Positions 37,064 through 46,338 of a stretch of 64,000 nucleotides of DNA are shown piece by piece (positions within the stretch are counted from its first letter, which is position 1; each line of letters starts with the position of its first letter). The DNA lies in NCBI GenBank assembly GCA_002393965.1, contig DGSL01000019.1:12019-76018 (forward strand), in the 5' to 3' direction. Position numbers and translations under genes: made by a program. Source of the stretch: Bacteroidales bacterium UBA4363 (GTDB lineage: Bacteria > Bacteroidota > Bacteroidia > Bacteroidales > Paludibacteraceae). A model generated the notes under the pieces. That model was not told the DNA's origin. It saw only the letters and a program-made list of their open reading frames with translations, and did no database searches.

Positions 37064-37633
37064 TTAGTCGTCTTCAACATCCACAGCACGATCGGCATTT
37101 GAATAAAATGTCGGACGTTCCCTTGTCGGTTCGGAAACTTTCTGTAGTTTCGCACCCGAAACCGACTGTTGTGGTTGTACGCGCTGTTCGTCAGTGTTCT
37201 GCGTACCTTGTTCTGCAACCGTCGGTTTTCTGTTCGTATAAAAGTTCGTGAACAACTCTCCTTTTCCTTTAATCTCGGTAGTGACGATATATTTCACACC
37301 GTTCTCACTCAAAGTGTATTCGTAGAGTTGGTTTTTTCCGCGTTTTATGGGCTTTCGTTTTCCCTTAGAGACAACCTCAGGAATACGCAGTACATCCTCT
37401 GCAGTAATAACACCTTTATTCGTACCATAATGACCATACAAGCTGTGTTTGGTTCCGGCTCTTCCGTCATTGCCTTGACGCATGATGATGCGGCATTTCT
37501 TGCCGTCTTTGTCTGATACCGTAAAGGTCAGGTTGTCGGATTTATTGCTGGTTTCCGACGGCAGAGCGTTGTCTTGAAAAGACCATAAAAAGTAAGAAGC
37601 AGACGACACATTTCTGTCATCCGCTTCTCTCAA
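37064..37633 (-). pseudogene. Truncated C-terminal fragment of a phage/ICE polyprotein (barnase-like domain)
   Basis: The 189-codon frame has only a TTG start and its first codons (NTLREADDRN) read like the inside of a larger protein. Residues 65-135 contain HYGTNKGVITAEDVLRIPEV, then RGKNQLYEYTLSENGVKYIV and GELFTNFYTNRKP. This resembles the barnase-like (PBECR/MuF-associated) C-terminal domain found at the ends of phage and conjugative-element polyproteins. The tail after it is low complexity and acidic. No other mobile-element gene is next to it, so it is probably a relic. The family match is by pattern only. Confidence 0.6.
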
Positions 37634-37697
37634 AGTATTATTCCTGCCGTTTTATGGAATATAGATATCCTGCCTGCTTATATTAGGCAATTCTTCA

Positions 37698-38507
37698 TTA
37701 CTTCGGTTGCTTACCTATATATGCGAGGATGCCACCGTCAACATAGATAATCTGACCGTTTACGAAATTCGAGGCCTCCGATGCCAGGAACACCGATGTT
37801 CCCATCAGATCCTCTGGCACACCCCAACGTGCTGCAGGCGTCTTTGCAATGATGAACTGATCAAACGGATGGCGGCTGCCATCAGCCTGACGCTCTCGCA
37901 GCGGAGCAGTTTGTGGTGTCGCAATATAGCCCGGACCTATTCCATTTACCTGAATATTATACTCTGCCCACTCGCAAGCCAAGTTTCGCGTCAGCATTTT
38001 CAGGCCTCCCTTAGCCGCCGCATAGGCGCATACCGTCTCACGACCCAGTTCCGACATCAACGAGCAGATATTGATAATCTTGCCACCGCCTTTCTTAATC
38101 ATAGCTGGGGCCACCGCCTTCGACATGATAAAGGCTCCCGTAAGGTCGATATCGATAACCTGTCGGAATTCCTCTACACTCATTTCCGTTGCTGGGATAC
38201 GCTTGATGATGCCGGCATTATTCACGAGAATGTCCACTGAACCACCAAAATCTTTTTCTATTTGTGGGACAAACTCATTTACCTGTTCCTCTTTCGTAAT
38301 ATCAAACACATAACCTTTCGCGTCGATTCCCAATGCCTTATACTCCTTCTCCGCCTCCTCAATCAGATTGGCACGACGTCCGTTGAAGGCAATTCGGGCT
38401 CCAGCATAGGCCAACGCCTTCGCTACTGCCATTCCGATACCATAAGAGCCACCAGTCACCAGTGCCACTTTTCCTTGCAGAGAAAATTTGTTCAAGATGT
38501 TTTCCAT
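37698..38507 (-). CDS. SDR oxidoreductase, probable gluconate 5-dehydrogenase
   Basis: The 269-residue classical SDR has VALVTGGSYGIGMAVAKALA (TGxxxGxG), VNNAGIIKR (NAG), ICSLMSELGRETVCAYAAAK with catalytic Ser, Tyr and Lys, and a C-terminal FVNGQIIYVDGGILAYIG. This subgroup is usually annotated as gluconate 5-dehydrogenase or 2-deoxy-D-gluconate 3-dehydrogenase (IdnO/KduD) and uses NAD(P)H on keto-gluconates. No kduI or uronate gene is adjacent, so substrate choice stays open. It has its own promoter. Confidence 0.88.
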   Translation of the reverse strand: MENILNKFSLQGKVALVTGGSYGIGMAVAKALAYAGARIAFNGRRANLIEEAEKEYKALGIDAKGYVFDITKEEQVNEFVPQIEKDFGGSVDILVNNAGIIKRIPATEMSVEEFRQVIDIDLTGAFIMSKAVAPAMIKKGGGKIINICSLMSELGRETVCAYAAAKGGLKMLTRNLACEWAEYNIQVNGIGPGYIATPQTAPLRERQADGSRHPFDQFIIAKTPAARWGVPEDLMGTSVFLASEASNFVNGQIIYVDGGILAYIGKQPK

Positions 38508-38536
38508 AATTTCCTTTATTTTTTAGTATTGTAACG

Positions 38537-38544
38537 CAAATATA
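38537..38544 (-). promoter_or_regulatory. Bacteroidota -7 box for the SDR gene
   Basis: TATATTTG on the minus strand lies 29 bp upstream of the start at 38507. Confidence 0.6.
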
Positions 38545-38725
38545 GTCTTTTTTTTACATCTGTGTCCATCCAACCTCTATCGGAAGTACCAGAACTACAA
38601 TCCGTCCTTTTTTCCTATCATACGACACCAACCTTCATACTACTTGCATAAAGGGACACAATCCTCTGTCTATCTGTTTTTTTGATTTTACATAACGAAT
38701 ATTGCACACTTTTCATAAAAGTGTG

Positions 38726-38733
38726 TATCTTTG
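38726..38733 (+). promoter_or_regulatory. Bacteroidota -7 box for the pepT operon
   Basis: TATCTTTG ends only 18 bp before the GTG start at 38752. Its last three bases are the TTG that would otherwise be read as an upstream start. Confidence 0.65.
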
Positions 38734-38751
38734 CACAAAATTACGAATTCT

Positions 38752-40011
38752 GTGCAACCTTCATCAGAAATAATAAACCGTTTCTTTCGATATGTCAACA
38801 TTGAGACAACGTCGGACGAACATACGACCAAAAGCCCTACGACAGAGGGACAACGGAATTTAGGTACTCTTCTGGCAGATGAATTGCGCAGTATCGGACT
38901 CTCCCATGTCCGTATGGATGATTACGGATATGTTTATGGCACCCTCCCTTCCAATCTGAATGACGAAACATCAGTTCCATCCATTGGATTCATTGCTCAC
39001 ATGGATACGTCGCCTGACGCTCCGGGAAGCAATATCCACCCCCGAATCATCCAGAACTACGATGGTAACGACATACTTCTGAATGAGCAGAAAGAAATCG
39101 TCATGCACGTGTCGGACTTCCCTGAACTGACCCAATATAAGGGAGAAGATCTTATTGTCACGGACGGCACCACACTGCTCGGAGCAGATGACAAAGCGGG
39201 TATTACCGAAATTGTCTCTGCCATGGAATGGCTCTGCAAAAATCCGGAGCTCAAACATGGGACGGTCTGTGTTGCCTTTACTCCAGATGAAGAAATCGGA
39301 CGAGGAGCAGACCATTTCGACGTTGAGGGATTCGGGGCAGACTGGGCATATACCGTAGATGGCGGTGCGCGTGGCGAACTACAGTTCGAGAACTTCAATG
39401 CCGCACGGGCAAGGGTCAGTATCACAGGACGCAGCGTACATCCAGGAGCTGCCAAAGGGAAAATGGTCAATGCCCTCCTTGTCGGGTCAGACTTCATCAA
39501 CACTCTTCCCGAGGACGAGACTCCGGCACAAACAGACGGATATCAGGGATTCTATCATCTTGTTTCCATGGAAGGAACGGTCGAGAGCGCAACCATTGAC
39601 CTCATCATCCGAGACCACGATGCACAACGGTTCTCACAACGCAAGGAAAGACTGCAGGAAATCGTCACGCATATCTCGCAACTGCATCCGCATGCAGAAA
39701 TTGACATAACAATAGAAGACCAATACCGCAATATGCGTGAGAAGATTGAACCCGTCATGCATGTGGTTCAAATAGCAGAGAGGGCCATGACGGACATCGG
39801 TATTACTCCCCTCATCGTCCCCATTCGTGGCGGAACCGATGGTGCTCAACTCAGCTTTCGCCACCTTCCCTGTCCCAACCTCTTTGCGGGTGGCGAGAAT
39901 TTCCACGGACGTTTTGAATATCTGCCCGTCACCTCTCTGGTAAAAGCCACTGAAACCATTCTGCAAATAATCCGTCGCACAGCGACATCGCATACCAAGA
40001 AAAACGAATAA
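38752..40011 (+). CDS. pepT: Peptidase T (aminotripeptidase)
   Basis: The M20 zinc peptidase (about 419 residues) removes the N-terminal residue of tripeptides in the cytoplasm. Zinc-site motifs are GFIAHMDTSPDAPG, GTTLLGADDKAGITE, AFTPDEEIGRGADHFD and AGGENFHGRFEYLPV. The N-terminal match SSEIINRFFRYVNIETTSDE supports a start close to GTG 38752; an in-frame TTG at 38731 overlaps the promoter box. The leader would be only about 12 nt. It is followed 10 bp later by the first acyl-CoA ligase. Confidence 0.93.
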   Translation: MQPSSEIINRFFRYVNIETTSDEHTTKSPTTEGQRNLGTLLADELRSIGLSHVRMDDYGYVYGTLPSNLNDETSVPSIGFIAHMDTSPDAPGSNIHPRIIQNYDGNDILLNEQKEIVMHVSDFPELTQYKGEDLIVTDGTTLLGADDKAGITEIVSAMEWLCKNPELKHGTVCVAFTPDEEIGRGADHFDVEGFGADWAYTVDGGARGELQFENFNAARARVSITGRSVHPGAAKGKMVNALLVGSDFINTLPEDETPAQTDGYQGFYHLVSMEGTVESATIDLIIRDHDAQRFSQRKERLQEIVTHISQLHPHAEIDITIEDQYRNMREKIEPVMHVVQIAERAMTDIGITPLIVPIRGGTDGAQLSFRHLPCPNLFAGGENFHGRFEYLPVTSLVKATETILQIIRRTATSHTKKNE

Positions 40012-40021
40012 AAGACGAAAT

Positions 40022-41797
40022 ATGGAACCGAAACGCGTATTTGACCTGATTCCTTACCGCATCCAACAGAAAGGGAAGAACAACATCGTCTTCACCAGTT
40101 ACAGTGATGAAGAGTGGCATGACCTTACCGCAAATGACTACGCACAAAAAGTGGACTTAATGGCATCCGCACTCTTGTCGAAAGGAATCCGAAAGGGCGA
40201 CAAGGTTGCACTCATCGCCGGCAGCCGCCCTGAATGGAACATCACCGACATGGCCATTTTGAGTATAGGAGCCATTGATGTTGCCATCTACCCGACCATT
40301 TCGCCTGCGGAATACGAATACATTCTTAATCATGCCGAGGTGAAGGCTCTCATCATCGAAAACGAGCACCTCCTGCACAAGATAGAACCCATCGCCACCA
40401 ATACGGACTGTGTACAGAACATATTCACCATCGACAAAGTCGATGATACCCATCTTTCCTTCGACGATCTCCTTGACGAAGGGCGTCAGCACCTTGACGA
40501 AGAGAAACTTCAACAATTGCGTGACTCGATTGACGAACAGGATATCGTAACCATTATCTACACCTCTGGAACAACTGGCAACCCTAAGGGTGTGATGCTC
40601 ACGCACCGCAACTTCCTCCAGCAAGCAGTAAACATCAAGAAGGGTCATATCTTCAACCTGAACAGAGACCGGAGAGTCCTCTCCTTCCTGCCTCTCTGTC
40701 ACGTATTTGAACGTACTCTTGTCTATAGTTACCAGTATCTTGGATTACGCATTTTCTATGCCCGATCGCTCGGTTCCGTCATTGAAGACATACAAACCAT
40801 CCGCCCGCAGGTCATGACCACCGTGCCACGCGTACTTGAAAAAGTCTATCTCCGCCTCCGAGACAAGGGAAAGAAACTCACGGGCGTCAACAAACGCATC
40901 TACTTTTGGTCTGTCGGTGTTGCTAACCGCTATAACGTAGAACATCGTTCTCTTTGGTATCGCATCAAGCACCTCTGTGCCAATGTACTTGTCTATCGTC
41001 GCTGGCGCAAGGCTTTGGGCGGTGATTTCGATTTCATCATCAGTGGTGGCAGTGCCATCTCGCCACAACTCTCCAACTTCTTCGATGCGATTGGGTGGCC
41101 TATTTTCCAAGGCTACGGCATGAGTGAGACCTCGCCGGTCATTGCCGTGAGCAACCGTTTGCGTCACGGACGCATCGGAGGTTCCGTCGGTCCTGCTCTC
41201 CCTGGAGTTCAGATCCGCATTGATTCTGTGAACAATGAAGTGTGTTGCAAGGGACATGGTGTCATGAAAGGATACTATAAAGCACCAGAACTGACTGCTG
41301 AAATCATCGACTCCGATGGATGGCTTCATACTGGCGATGCCGGATACCTGGACCGTCACGGACGTCTTTTCCTTACCGGGCGTATCAAATCGCTCTTCAA
41401 AACATCCCTCGGCAAATACATCAATCCAGATGCCGTTGAGGAGAAACTGCACGATTCACCACTCATATCCAACATACTCGTTGTCGGAGAGAACCAGCGT
41501 TTCCCTGCTGCCATCATCGTACCTGAATTCACAGCCCTGCGTGAAGCGGCCGAGAAACAGCGCATTGCATGTGGCTCCGACGAGGACATTGTTCATAACA
41601 AAGCCATCGAGAGACTCATGCTCAAGGAGATACGCCGTTTCGACAAATACTTCGGAGACTGGGAACAAGTCAAGCGCATTCGTCTCGTCAATGACGAATG
41701 GAGCCCTGCTACGGGTGTCATCACCCCGACACTCAAGCTCAAACGCGGTAAACTCATGCACAAATACGAAGACGTCATCAAAGAACTCTTTGACTGA
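40022..41797 (+). CDS. Long-chain fatty acid--CoA ligase, paralogue 1
   Basis: The 591-residue AMP-binding enzyme activates a fatty acid as acyl-AMP and then acyl-CoA. It shows IIYTSGTTGNPKGVMLTHRN (P-loop), FQGYGMSETSPVIAVSN and SDGWLHTGDAGYLDRHGR, with C-terminal TPTLKLKRGKLMHKYEDVI holding the catalytic Lys. No signal peptide is present. The enzyme may feed phospholipid recycling. It is closely related to the next gene along its whole length, which indicates a tandem duplication. Confidence 0.93.
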   Translation: MEPKRVFDLIPYRIQQKGKNNIVFTSYSDEEWHDLTANDYAQKVDLMASALLSKGIRKGDKVALIAGSRPEWNITDMAILSIGAIDVAIYPTISPAEYEYILNHAEVKALIIENEHLLHKIEPIATNTDCVQNIFTIDKVDDTHLSFDDLLDEGRQHLDEEKLQQLRDSIDEQDIVTIIYTSGTTGNPKGVMLTHRNFLQQAVNIKKGHIFNLNRDRRVLSFLPLCHVFERTLVYSYQYLGLRIFYARSLGSVIEDIQTIRPQVMTTVPRVLEKVYLRLRDKGKKLTGVNKRIYFWSVGVANRYNVEHRSLWYRIKHLCANVLVYRRWRKALGGDFDFIISGGSAISPQLSNFFDAIGWPIFQGYGMSETSPVIAVSNRLRHGRIGGSVGPALPGVQIRIDSVNNEVCCKGHGVMKGYYKAPELTAEIIDSDGWLHTGDAGYLDRHGRLFLTGRIKSLFKTSLGKYINPDAVEEKLHDSPLISNILVVGENQRFPAAIIVPEFTALREAAEKQRIACGSDEDIVHNKAIERLMLKEIRRFDKYFGDWEQVKRIRLVNDEWSPATGVITPTLKLKRGKLMHKYEDVIKELFD

Positions 41798-41869
41798 TCC
41801 TCATCTCACTCCATTTATTCCCCATCCCACTCCACCTCTTGTTTATTTAAGACAAAAAAGAAAAAAACG

Positions 41870-43636
41870 ATGGAACCTACGCGACTGTTTGACATCCTTC
41901 CTCTCAACATCGAAAAGTACGGAGCGGTCACTCCCTGCTACTGCTACAAAAGAAACGGGCAATGGGAAACCATGACCCTTGATCATTACAGTCGCCAGAC
42001 AGACCTTCTATCTTCCGCCCTTCTGCATTTGGGGATACAAAAGGATGACAAGGTTGCCCTAATTGCCGGTAATCGTCCCGAGTGGAACATTATTGACCGT
42101 GCTATCCAGCAAGTCGGAGCTGTCGATGTAGCCATATACCCGACCATATCGACATCAGAATACGAATACATCCTCCGTCATGCCGAGGTCAAAGCTGTCT
42201 TCATTGAGAACGCTCATCTTCTGAACAAGGTCGGTCCCATCGCACAGAAAGTCGGCATCTCCCACATTTTCACCATCGAATCTACGAACGACACACACAC
42301 CAACTATGCCACTCTGCTCTCCATGGGCGAGCAGTACTACGACTCCGTCTTTCTGGATGAGGTCCGTGCCCGCATCTCGACCGACGATGTGTGTACCCTG
42401 ATCTACACCTCCGGGACCACCGGCAATCCCAAAGGGGTCATGCTCACACACCGCAACTTCATCGACCAGATTCTTCACCTCAAACACATCATCGACCCTG
42501 TACGCGACCGACGTGCCCTCTCCTTCCTGCCCCTATGTCATGTTTATGAACGCATGCTCGTTTACCTCTACCTCTACATGAACATCACAACCTACTATGC
42601 CCAGAGTCTCGGAACCATCGTTGACGACATCAAAATAGCCAATCCTCAGATTATGTCCTGTGTACCGCGCGTGCTCGAAAGAATCTACATACGTCTCCGG
42701 GACAAAGGGAAATCCCTCTCTGGTCTCACCAAGACACTCTATTATTGGTCCATCGGAGTTGCCAATGCCTATGACATCGAACATCGCACCCTTTGGTACC
42801 GCATCAAGCACAGTATAGCAGACCGTTTGATATTCAGCAAATGGCGTAACGCCATCGGTGGAGACTTCGACATTGTTGTCAGTGGAGGAAGTGGAATAGC
42901 TCCTGAACTCTGCAACTTTTTTGAAGCAATCGGATGGCCTGTCTTTCAAGGCTACGGCATGAGTGAGACCTCACCAGTCATTGCCGTGAGCAACCGACGT
43001 CCCCATGGTCGTAAGTCCGGTACCGTCGGTCCTGCCCTTGACGGAGTCGAAATACGTATTGATCCGAAAAACAACGAGATATGCTGTCGCGGTCACAACA
43101 TTATGAAAGGGTACTACAAAGCACCTGAACTCACCGCTGAAATGTTCGACGACGACGGATGGTTCCATACTGGAGACGCCGGTCGTTTCGACGAACACAA
43201 GCGTCTCATCATCACCGGACGCATCAAATCCCTTTTCAAGACCTCACTTGGGAAATACATCAATCCAGAAATCATTGAAGACAGACTCCAGAATTCCCCT
43301 CTCATTGACAACATCATGGTCGTTGGTGAAAACCAGCGATTTCCTGCAGCCATTGTTGTCCCAAACATAGAGAATCTACGTGCGCTGGCGGAGAAAAATG
43401 GCATATCCTGTGACACGGACGAGGAAATGATACGAGACAAAGCAATAGAAAAATTGCTCATGAACAACATCCGTAAATTCGACAAGTACTTCGGTGACTG
43501 GGAACAGATCAAGCGCATACGTCTTGTCAATGACGAATGGAGTACGGCAACGGGAGTTGTCACCCCGACACTGAAACTCAAACGAGGCATACTCATGCGC
43601 CAATACGAAAATGAAATCGCACAACTCTTTGTGTGA
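41870..43636 (+). CDS. Long-chain fatty acid--CoA ligase, paralogue 2
   Basis: The 588-residue protein shares the same motifs as its neighbour: LIYTSGTTGNPKGVMLTHRN, FQGYGMSETSPVIAVSN, DDGWFHTGDAGRFDEHKR and TPTLKLKRGILMRQYENEI. Differences concentrate in the acyl-binding middle region (for example WSIGVANAYDIEHRTLW), which could change chain-length preference. It lies 72 bp downstream of paralogue 1, and a hairpin repeat begins 1 bp after its stop codon. Confidence 0.93.
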   Translation: MEPTRLFDILPLNIEKYGAVTPCYCYKRNGQWETMTLDHYSRQTDLLSSALLHLGIQKDDKVALIAGNRPEWNIIDRAIQQVGAVDVAIYPTISTSEYEYILRHAEVKAVFIENAHLLNKVGPIAQKVGISHIFTIESTNDTHTNYATLLSMGEQYYDSVFLDEVRARISTDDVCTLIYTSGTTGNPKGVMLTHRNFIDQILHLKHIIDPVRDRRALSFLPLCHVYERMLVYLYLYMNITTYYAQSLGTIVDDIKIANPQIMSCVPRVLERIYIRLRDKGKSLSGLTKTLYYWSIGVANAYDIEHRTLWYRIKHSIADRLIFSKWRNAIGGDFDIVVSGGSGIAPELCNFFEAIGWPVFQGYGMSETSPVIAVSNRRPHGRKSGTVGPALDGVEIRIDPKNNEICCRGHNIMKGYYKAPELTAEMFDDDGWFHTGDAGRFDEHKRLIITGRIKSLFKTSLGKYINPEIIEDRLQNSPLIDNIMVVGENQRFPAAIVVPNIENLRALAEKNGISCDTDEEMIRDKAIEKLLMNNIRKFDKYFGDWEQIKRIRLVNDEWSTATGVVTPTLKLKRGILMRQYENEIAQLFV

Positions 43637-43637
43637 T

Positions 43638-43706
43638 GAACCTTTTTGTTAAGCCAGATGAGCAAAGTCAAACTTGTTTGAACTTTGCCATGGCGAAAAA
43701 AGGACT
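43638..43706 (+). repeat. Three-tier hairpin repeat, class I (copy R7)
   Basis: It starts GAACCTTTTTGTTAAGCCAG one base after the acyl-CoA ligase stop. Outer stem CCTTTTT:AAAAAGG, middle GCC:GGC, inner GCAAAGT:ACTTTGC. Confidence 0.88.
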
Positions 43707-43715
43707 AATGAAATT

Positions 43716-43786
43716 GAACCTTTTTTGAAAGCCAGATGAGCAGAGGCCGAGTTTACTCGAGCTATGCCATGGCTCAAAAAGGCCTG
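43716..43786 (+). repeat. Three-tier hairpin repeat, class II (copy R8)
   Basis: It starts GAACCTTTTTTGAAAGCCAG, 78 bp after R7. Outer stem TTTTTGA:TCAAAAA, middle GCC:GGC, inner tip CGAGT:ACTCG. The order is class I then class II, the reverse of the pair at 25802-25950. Confidence 0.85.
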
Positions 43787-43900
43787 AAAAAACGCACCGT
43801 TTTCCGCATAGATACTTAGGATAAAATACAATGGAGGCGGATAATCCATTCATATAAACTATTAACATAATGGTATTCAAATATTATTTGATACTATATA

Positions 43901-43938
43901 ACTCCTTGATTCCAGATTAAGAATGTCAAGGAGTTTTT
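43901..43938 (+). terminator. Probable intrinsic terminator
   Basis: ACTCCTTGA and TCAAGGAGT form a 9-bp stem around a long AT-rich loop, followed by TTTTTAAG. It separates the repeat region from the next promoter. Confidence 0.65.
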
Positions 43939-43966
43939 AAGGATATTGGTGTATTAAAGTATATAA

Positions 43967-43993
43967 TTGGGAAAAAATAATATATTAACTTTG
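43967..43993 (+). promoter_or_regulatory. Promoter of the T9SS cargo gene
   Basis: TAACTTTG at 43986-43993 matches TAnnTTTG. TTGG at 43967-43970 is a weak -33 element. Confidence 0.55.
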
Positions 43994-44072
43994 CAGGACA
44001 AATAAGAGGGTTTATCGGTTTCGATTTCCTCCTGTTTTTTTATTGCTTCAACGACATCAAAACATTCTATAA

Positions 44073-45113
44073 TTGAAGAAACAAACCATAAATATACTTC
44101 TCTGTCTTCTGACGGTTGCAATGGGAGCAGATGCACAAATCATGTCCTTCATGAGCGGAGACTCGTATTTCCGTTATGTCGGAGAAAATACCTCCCATCA
44201 AGTCATAGACAGCATAGATCTGGAAGGCACCCTGCCTGACGGGTTGCGATTCACAGCCACTACACTGAAAAAGAAACGTGACGCTTTAGGTAATGTCACA
44301 GAAGAGGTTTTCTACGTCTGCAATCCACAGATGCGTATTGTTCCTTCCGTTCGGCGCACCAACCACTTTGACACAGACGGGCGGTTGGAATACTCCTATT
44401 TCGCACGCTGGGACGAGAAACTCAAACAGTATCACGAATTCCAGCGTTACTCCTATCGCTACAGCGGAGACGATGCCTGTCTATTGAACCGATATGTTTT
44501 GAACACCATTGACCAATGGATACTAAAAGACTCCCTACGCATCTCAGTAACCTACAACGAACGGTTGGATCCGGTTGAGATTCTCACCCAGCACCATCTG
44601 GGCACCGAGTGGAAAGACACGTTGCGGGAGAGCATACACTACGACTCCATCGGCAGGCTTACCAAGCGTGAACTCTTCGAATGGAAAGGTCTCTCCTGGA
44701 AATACCGTTCCATGGACACCTATCTCTACAAACAATTCACCGACAGTGACAACACCGCATACGTCAATGAAATGATCTGGGACGGCTTCTGTTGGCGCCA
44801 GCCTATCTATACCTTTGCCGGAAAACAGATTGACGGACGAAAGACGGTCTTTCTCTCCAAACTAACGCACAGCATACCTATTCCACCCAAAGAAAGGAAT
44901 GAGGCCAAAAATGCGAAAGACAAGGGGTTCTACATCAACAGCGGGAAAACATCAGCCAAAATAACCGTCATCAACACTCACGGAAAACGTCTGTTCACCA
45001 AGCGCATTCGTGGCACCGCATTCATTCCACTGAGCGATTACGGCAAGGGGACCTACACCCTGAGGATTGAACAGAACGGACGAGTCGCCACACGCAAAAT
45101 ACGCGTAAACTAA
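44073..45113 (+). CDS. Secreted protein with type IX secretion sorting domain
   Basis: The 346-residue protein begins at TTG and has a signal peptide (KKQTINILLCLLTVAMGADA). The C-terminal 75 residues fit the type A sorting domain of the type IX secretion system: KITVINTHGKRLFTKRI, then FIPLSDYGKGTYTLRIEQNG and RKIRVN. The mature middle part has repeated beta-rich YD-like segments such as HFDTDGRLEYSYFARWDEKL and HYDSIGRLTKRELFEWKG, but no recognised enzyme motif. It is likely exported across the outer membrane and anchored or released. Function is unknown. The TTG start is set by the signal peptide. Confidence 0.8.
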   Translation: MKKQTINILLCLLTVAMGADAQIMSFMSGDSYFRYVGENTSHQVIDSIDLEGTLPDGLRFTATTLKKKRDALGNVTEEVFYVCNPQMRIVPSVRRTNHFDTDGRLEYSYFARWDEKLKQYHEFQRYSYRYSGDDACLLNRYVLNTIDQWILKDSLRISVTYNERLDPVEILTQHHLGTEWKDTLRESIHYDSIGRLTKRELFEWKGLSWKYRSMDTYLYKQFTDSDNTAYVNEMIWDGFCWRQPIYTFAGKQIDGRKTVFLSKLTHSIPIPPKERNEAKNAKDKGFYINSGKTSAKITVINTHGKRLFTKRIRGTAFIPLSDYGKGTYTLRIEQNGRVATRKIRVN

Positions 45114-45117
45114 AACC

Positions 45118-46320
45118 ATGAACGCAACTATCTACCTGCATAAGGGCAAGGAGGAATCACTGCTTCGATTCCATCCCTGGGTATTCTCAGGAGCTGTCAA
45201 ACGCATCGAAGGCGATATTCGGGAAGGGGATCTCGTCGAAGTCTGTTCATCCAAAGGAGATTTTCTTGGCCTTGGACACTATCAAATCGGTTCTATTGCA
45301 GTACGTATTCTTTCCTTCCAAGCACGCGAGATTGACCGTCACTTCTGGAAAGAAAAAATCATAAATGCCTGGCACTGTCGTCAGAGCCTCCGTATCGGAA
45401 GTGGAAATGCAGACTCCAACACCATGCGTCTCATTCACGGTGAGGGAGACGGGCTACCTGGCCTCATCGTCGATCTTTATGGTGACACGGCAGTCCTTCA
45501 GGCTCACAGTGTCGGTATGCACCGAGAACGACATACTATTGCAGAACTACTCTGTGAAACCATTCCACCTATACGGAACGTCTATTACAAATCCGAAACG
45601 ACACTTCCCTTCAAAGCCGACATCCCTGACACGGAACGAGAGGACGGGTATCTCATCGGACGCTGTGAAACGACCGAACCCACAGCCACTGAGAACGGGC
45701 TTCGTTTCCGCATTGACTGGCTTCGCGGTCAGAAGACCGGATTCTTCATTGACCAACGAGAAAACCGTTCATTACTTGAACACTATGCCAATGGAAAGGA
45801 CGTGCTCAACATGTTCTGCTATACCGGTGGTTTTTCCTGCTACGCCCTGCGTGGTGGAGCCCGACTGGTACATTCGGTAGACAGCAGTGCCAAGGCTGTC
45901 GAACTGGTCAACCGCAATGTGGCATTGAACTTCGATGAAGAGACTCAGAAGCGTCATCAGGCCTTTGCTGCTGATGCCTTCAAGTTTCTCGAAAACATAA
46001 AAGACAAATACGACCTTATCATCCTCGATCCTCCCGCCTTTGCCAAACACCGCAGTGCTCTGCGCAATGCTCTTCAGGGTTACCGCAAAATCAATGCCCG
46101 AGCATTCGAGCAAATACGTCCAGGAGGCATCCTCTTTACCTTCTCCTGTTCACAAGCCGTGAACAGAGAACAATTCCGTCTAGCGGTATTCAGTGCCGCA
46201 GCCATCAGCAAAAGACACGTTCGCATCCTCCATCAACTGACACAGCCTGCAGACCATCCCATCAACATCTACCATCCGGAAGGAGAATACCTCAAAGGCC
46301 TTGTTCTGCAAGTGGAATAG
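45118..46320 (+). CDS. rlmI: Class I SAM-dependent rRNA methyltransferase (RlmI-like)
   Basis: The 400-residue protein has an N-terminal PUA domain (about 1-80, HPWVFSGAVKRIEGDIREGD) and a C-terminal Rossmann methyltransferase. NMFCYTGGFSCYALRGGA is the SAM site, LIILDPPAFAKHRSALRNAL the substrate motif and LFTFSCSQAVNREQFR carries the catalytic Cys. RlmI methylates C5 of cytosine 1962 of 23S rRNA. It starts 4 bp after the secreted-protein gene and may share its transcript, although the functions look unrelated. Confidence 0.93.
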   Translation: MNATIYLHKGKEESLLRFHPWVFSGAVKRIEGDIREGDLVEVCSSKGDFLGLGHYQIGSIAVRILSFQAREIDRHFWKEKIINAWHCRQSLRIGSGNADSNTMRLIHGEGDGLPGLIVDLYGDTAVLQAHSVGMHRERHTIAELLCETIPPIRNVYYKSETTLPFKADIPDTEREDGYLIGRCETTEPTATENGLRFRIDWLRGQKTGFFIDQRENRSLLEHYANGKDVLNMFCYTGGFSCYALRGGARLVHSVDSSAKAVELVNRNVALNFDEETQKRHQAFAADAFKFLENIKDKYDLIILDPPAFAKHRSALRNALQGYRKINARAFEQIRPGGILFTFSCSQAVNREQFRLAVFSAAAISKRHVRILHQLTQPADHPINIYHPEGEYLKGLVLQVE

Positions 46321-46338
46321 ACTTTCCTCCCGTGCAGA

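Noticed and set aside
40745..41452. 235-codon frame antisense to the first acyl-CoA ligase
   Set aside because: The sense frame has full family motifs; the antisense frame is a by-product of its codon use and matches no known domain.
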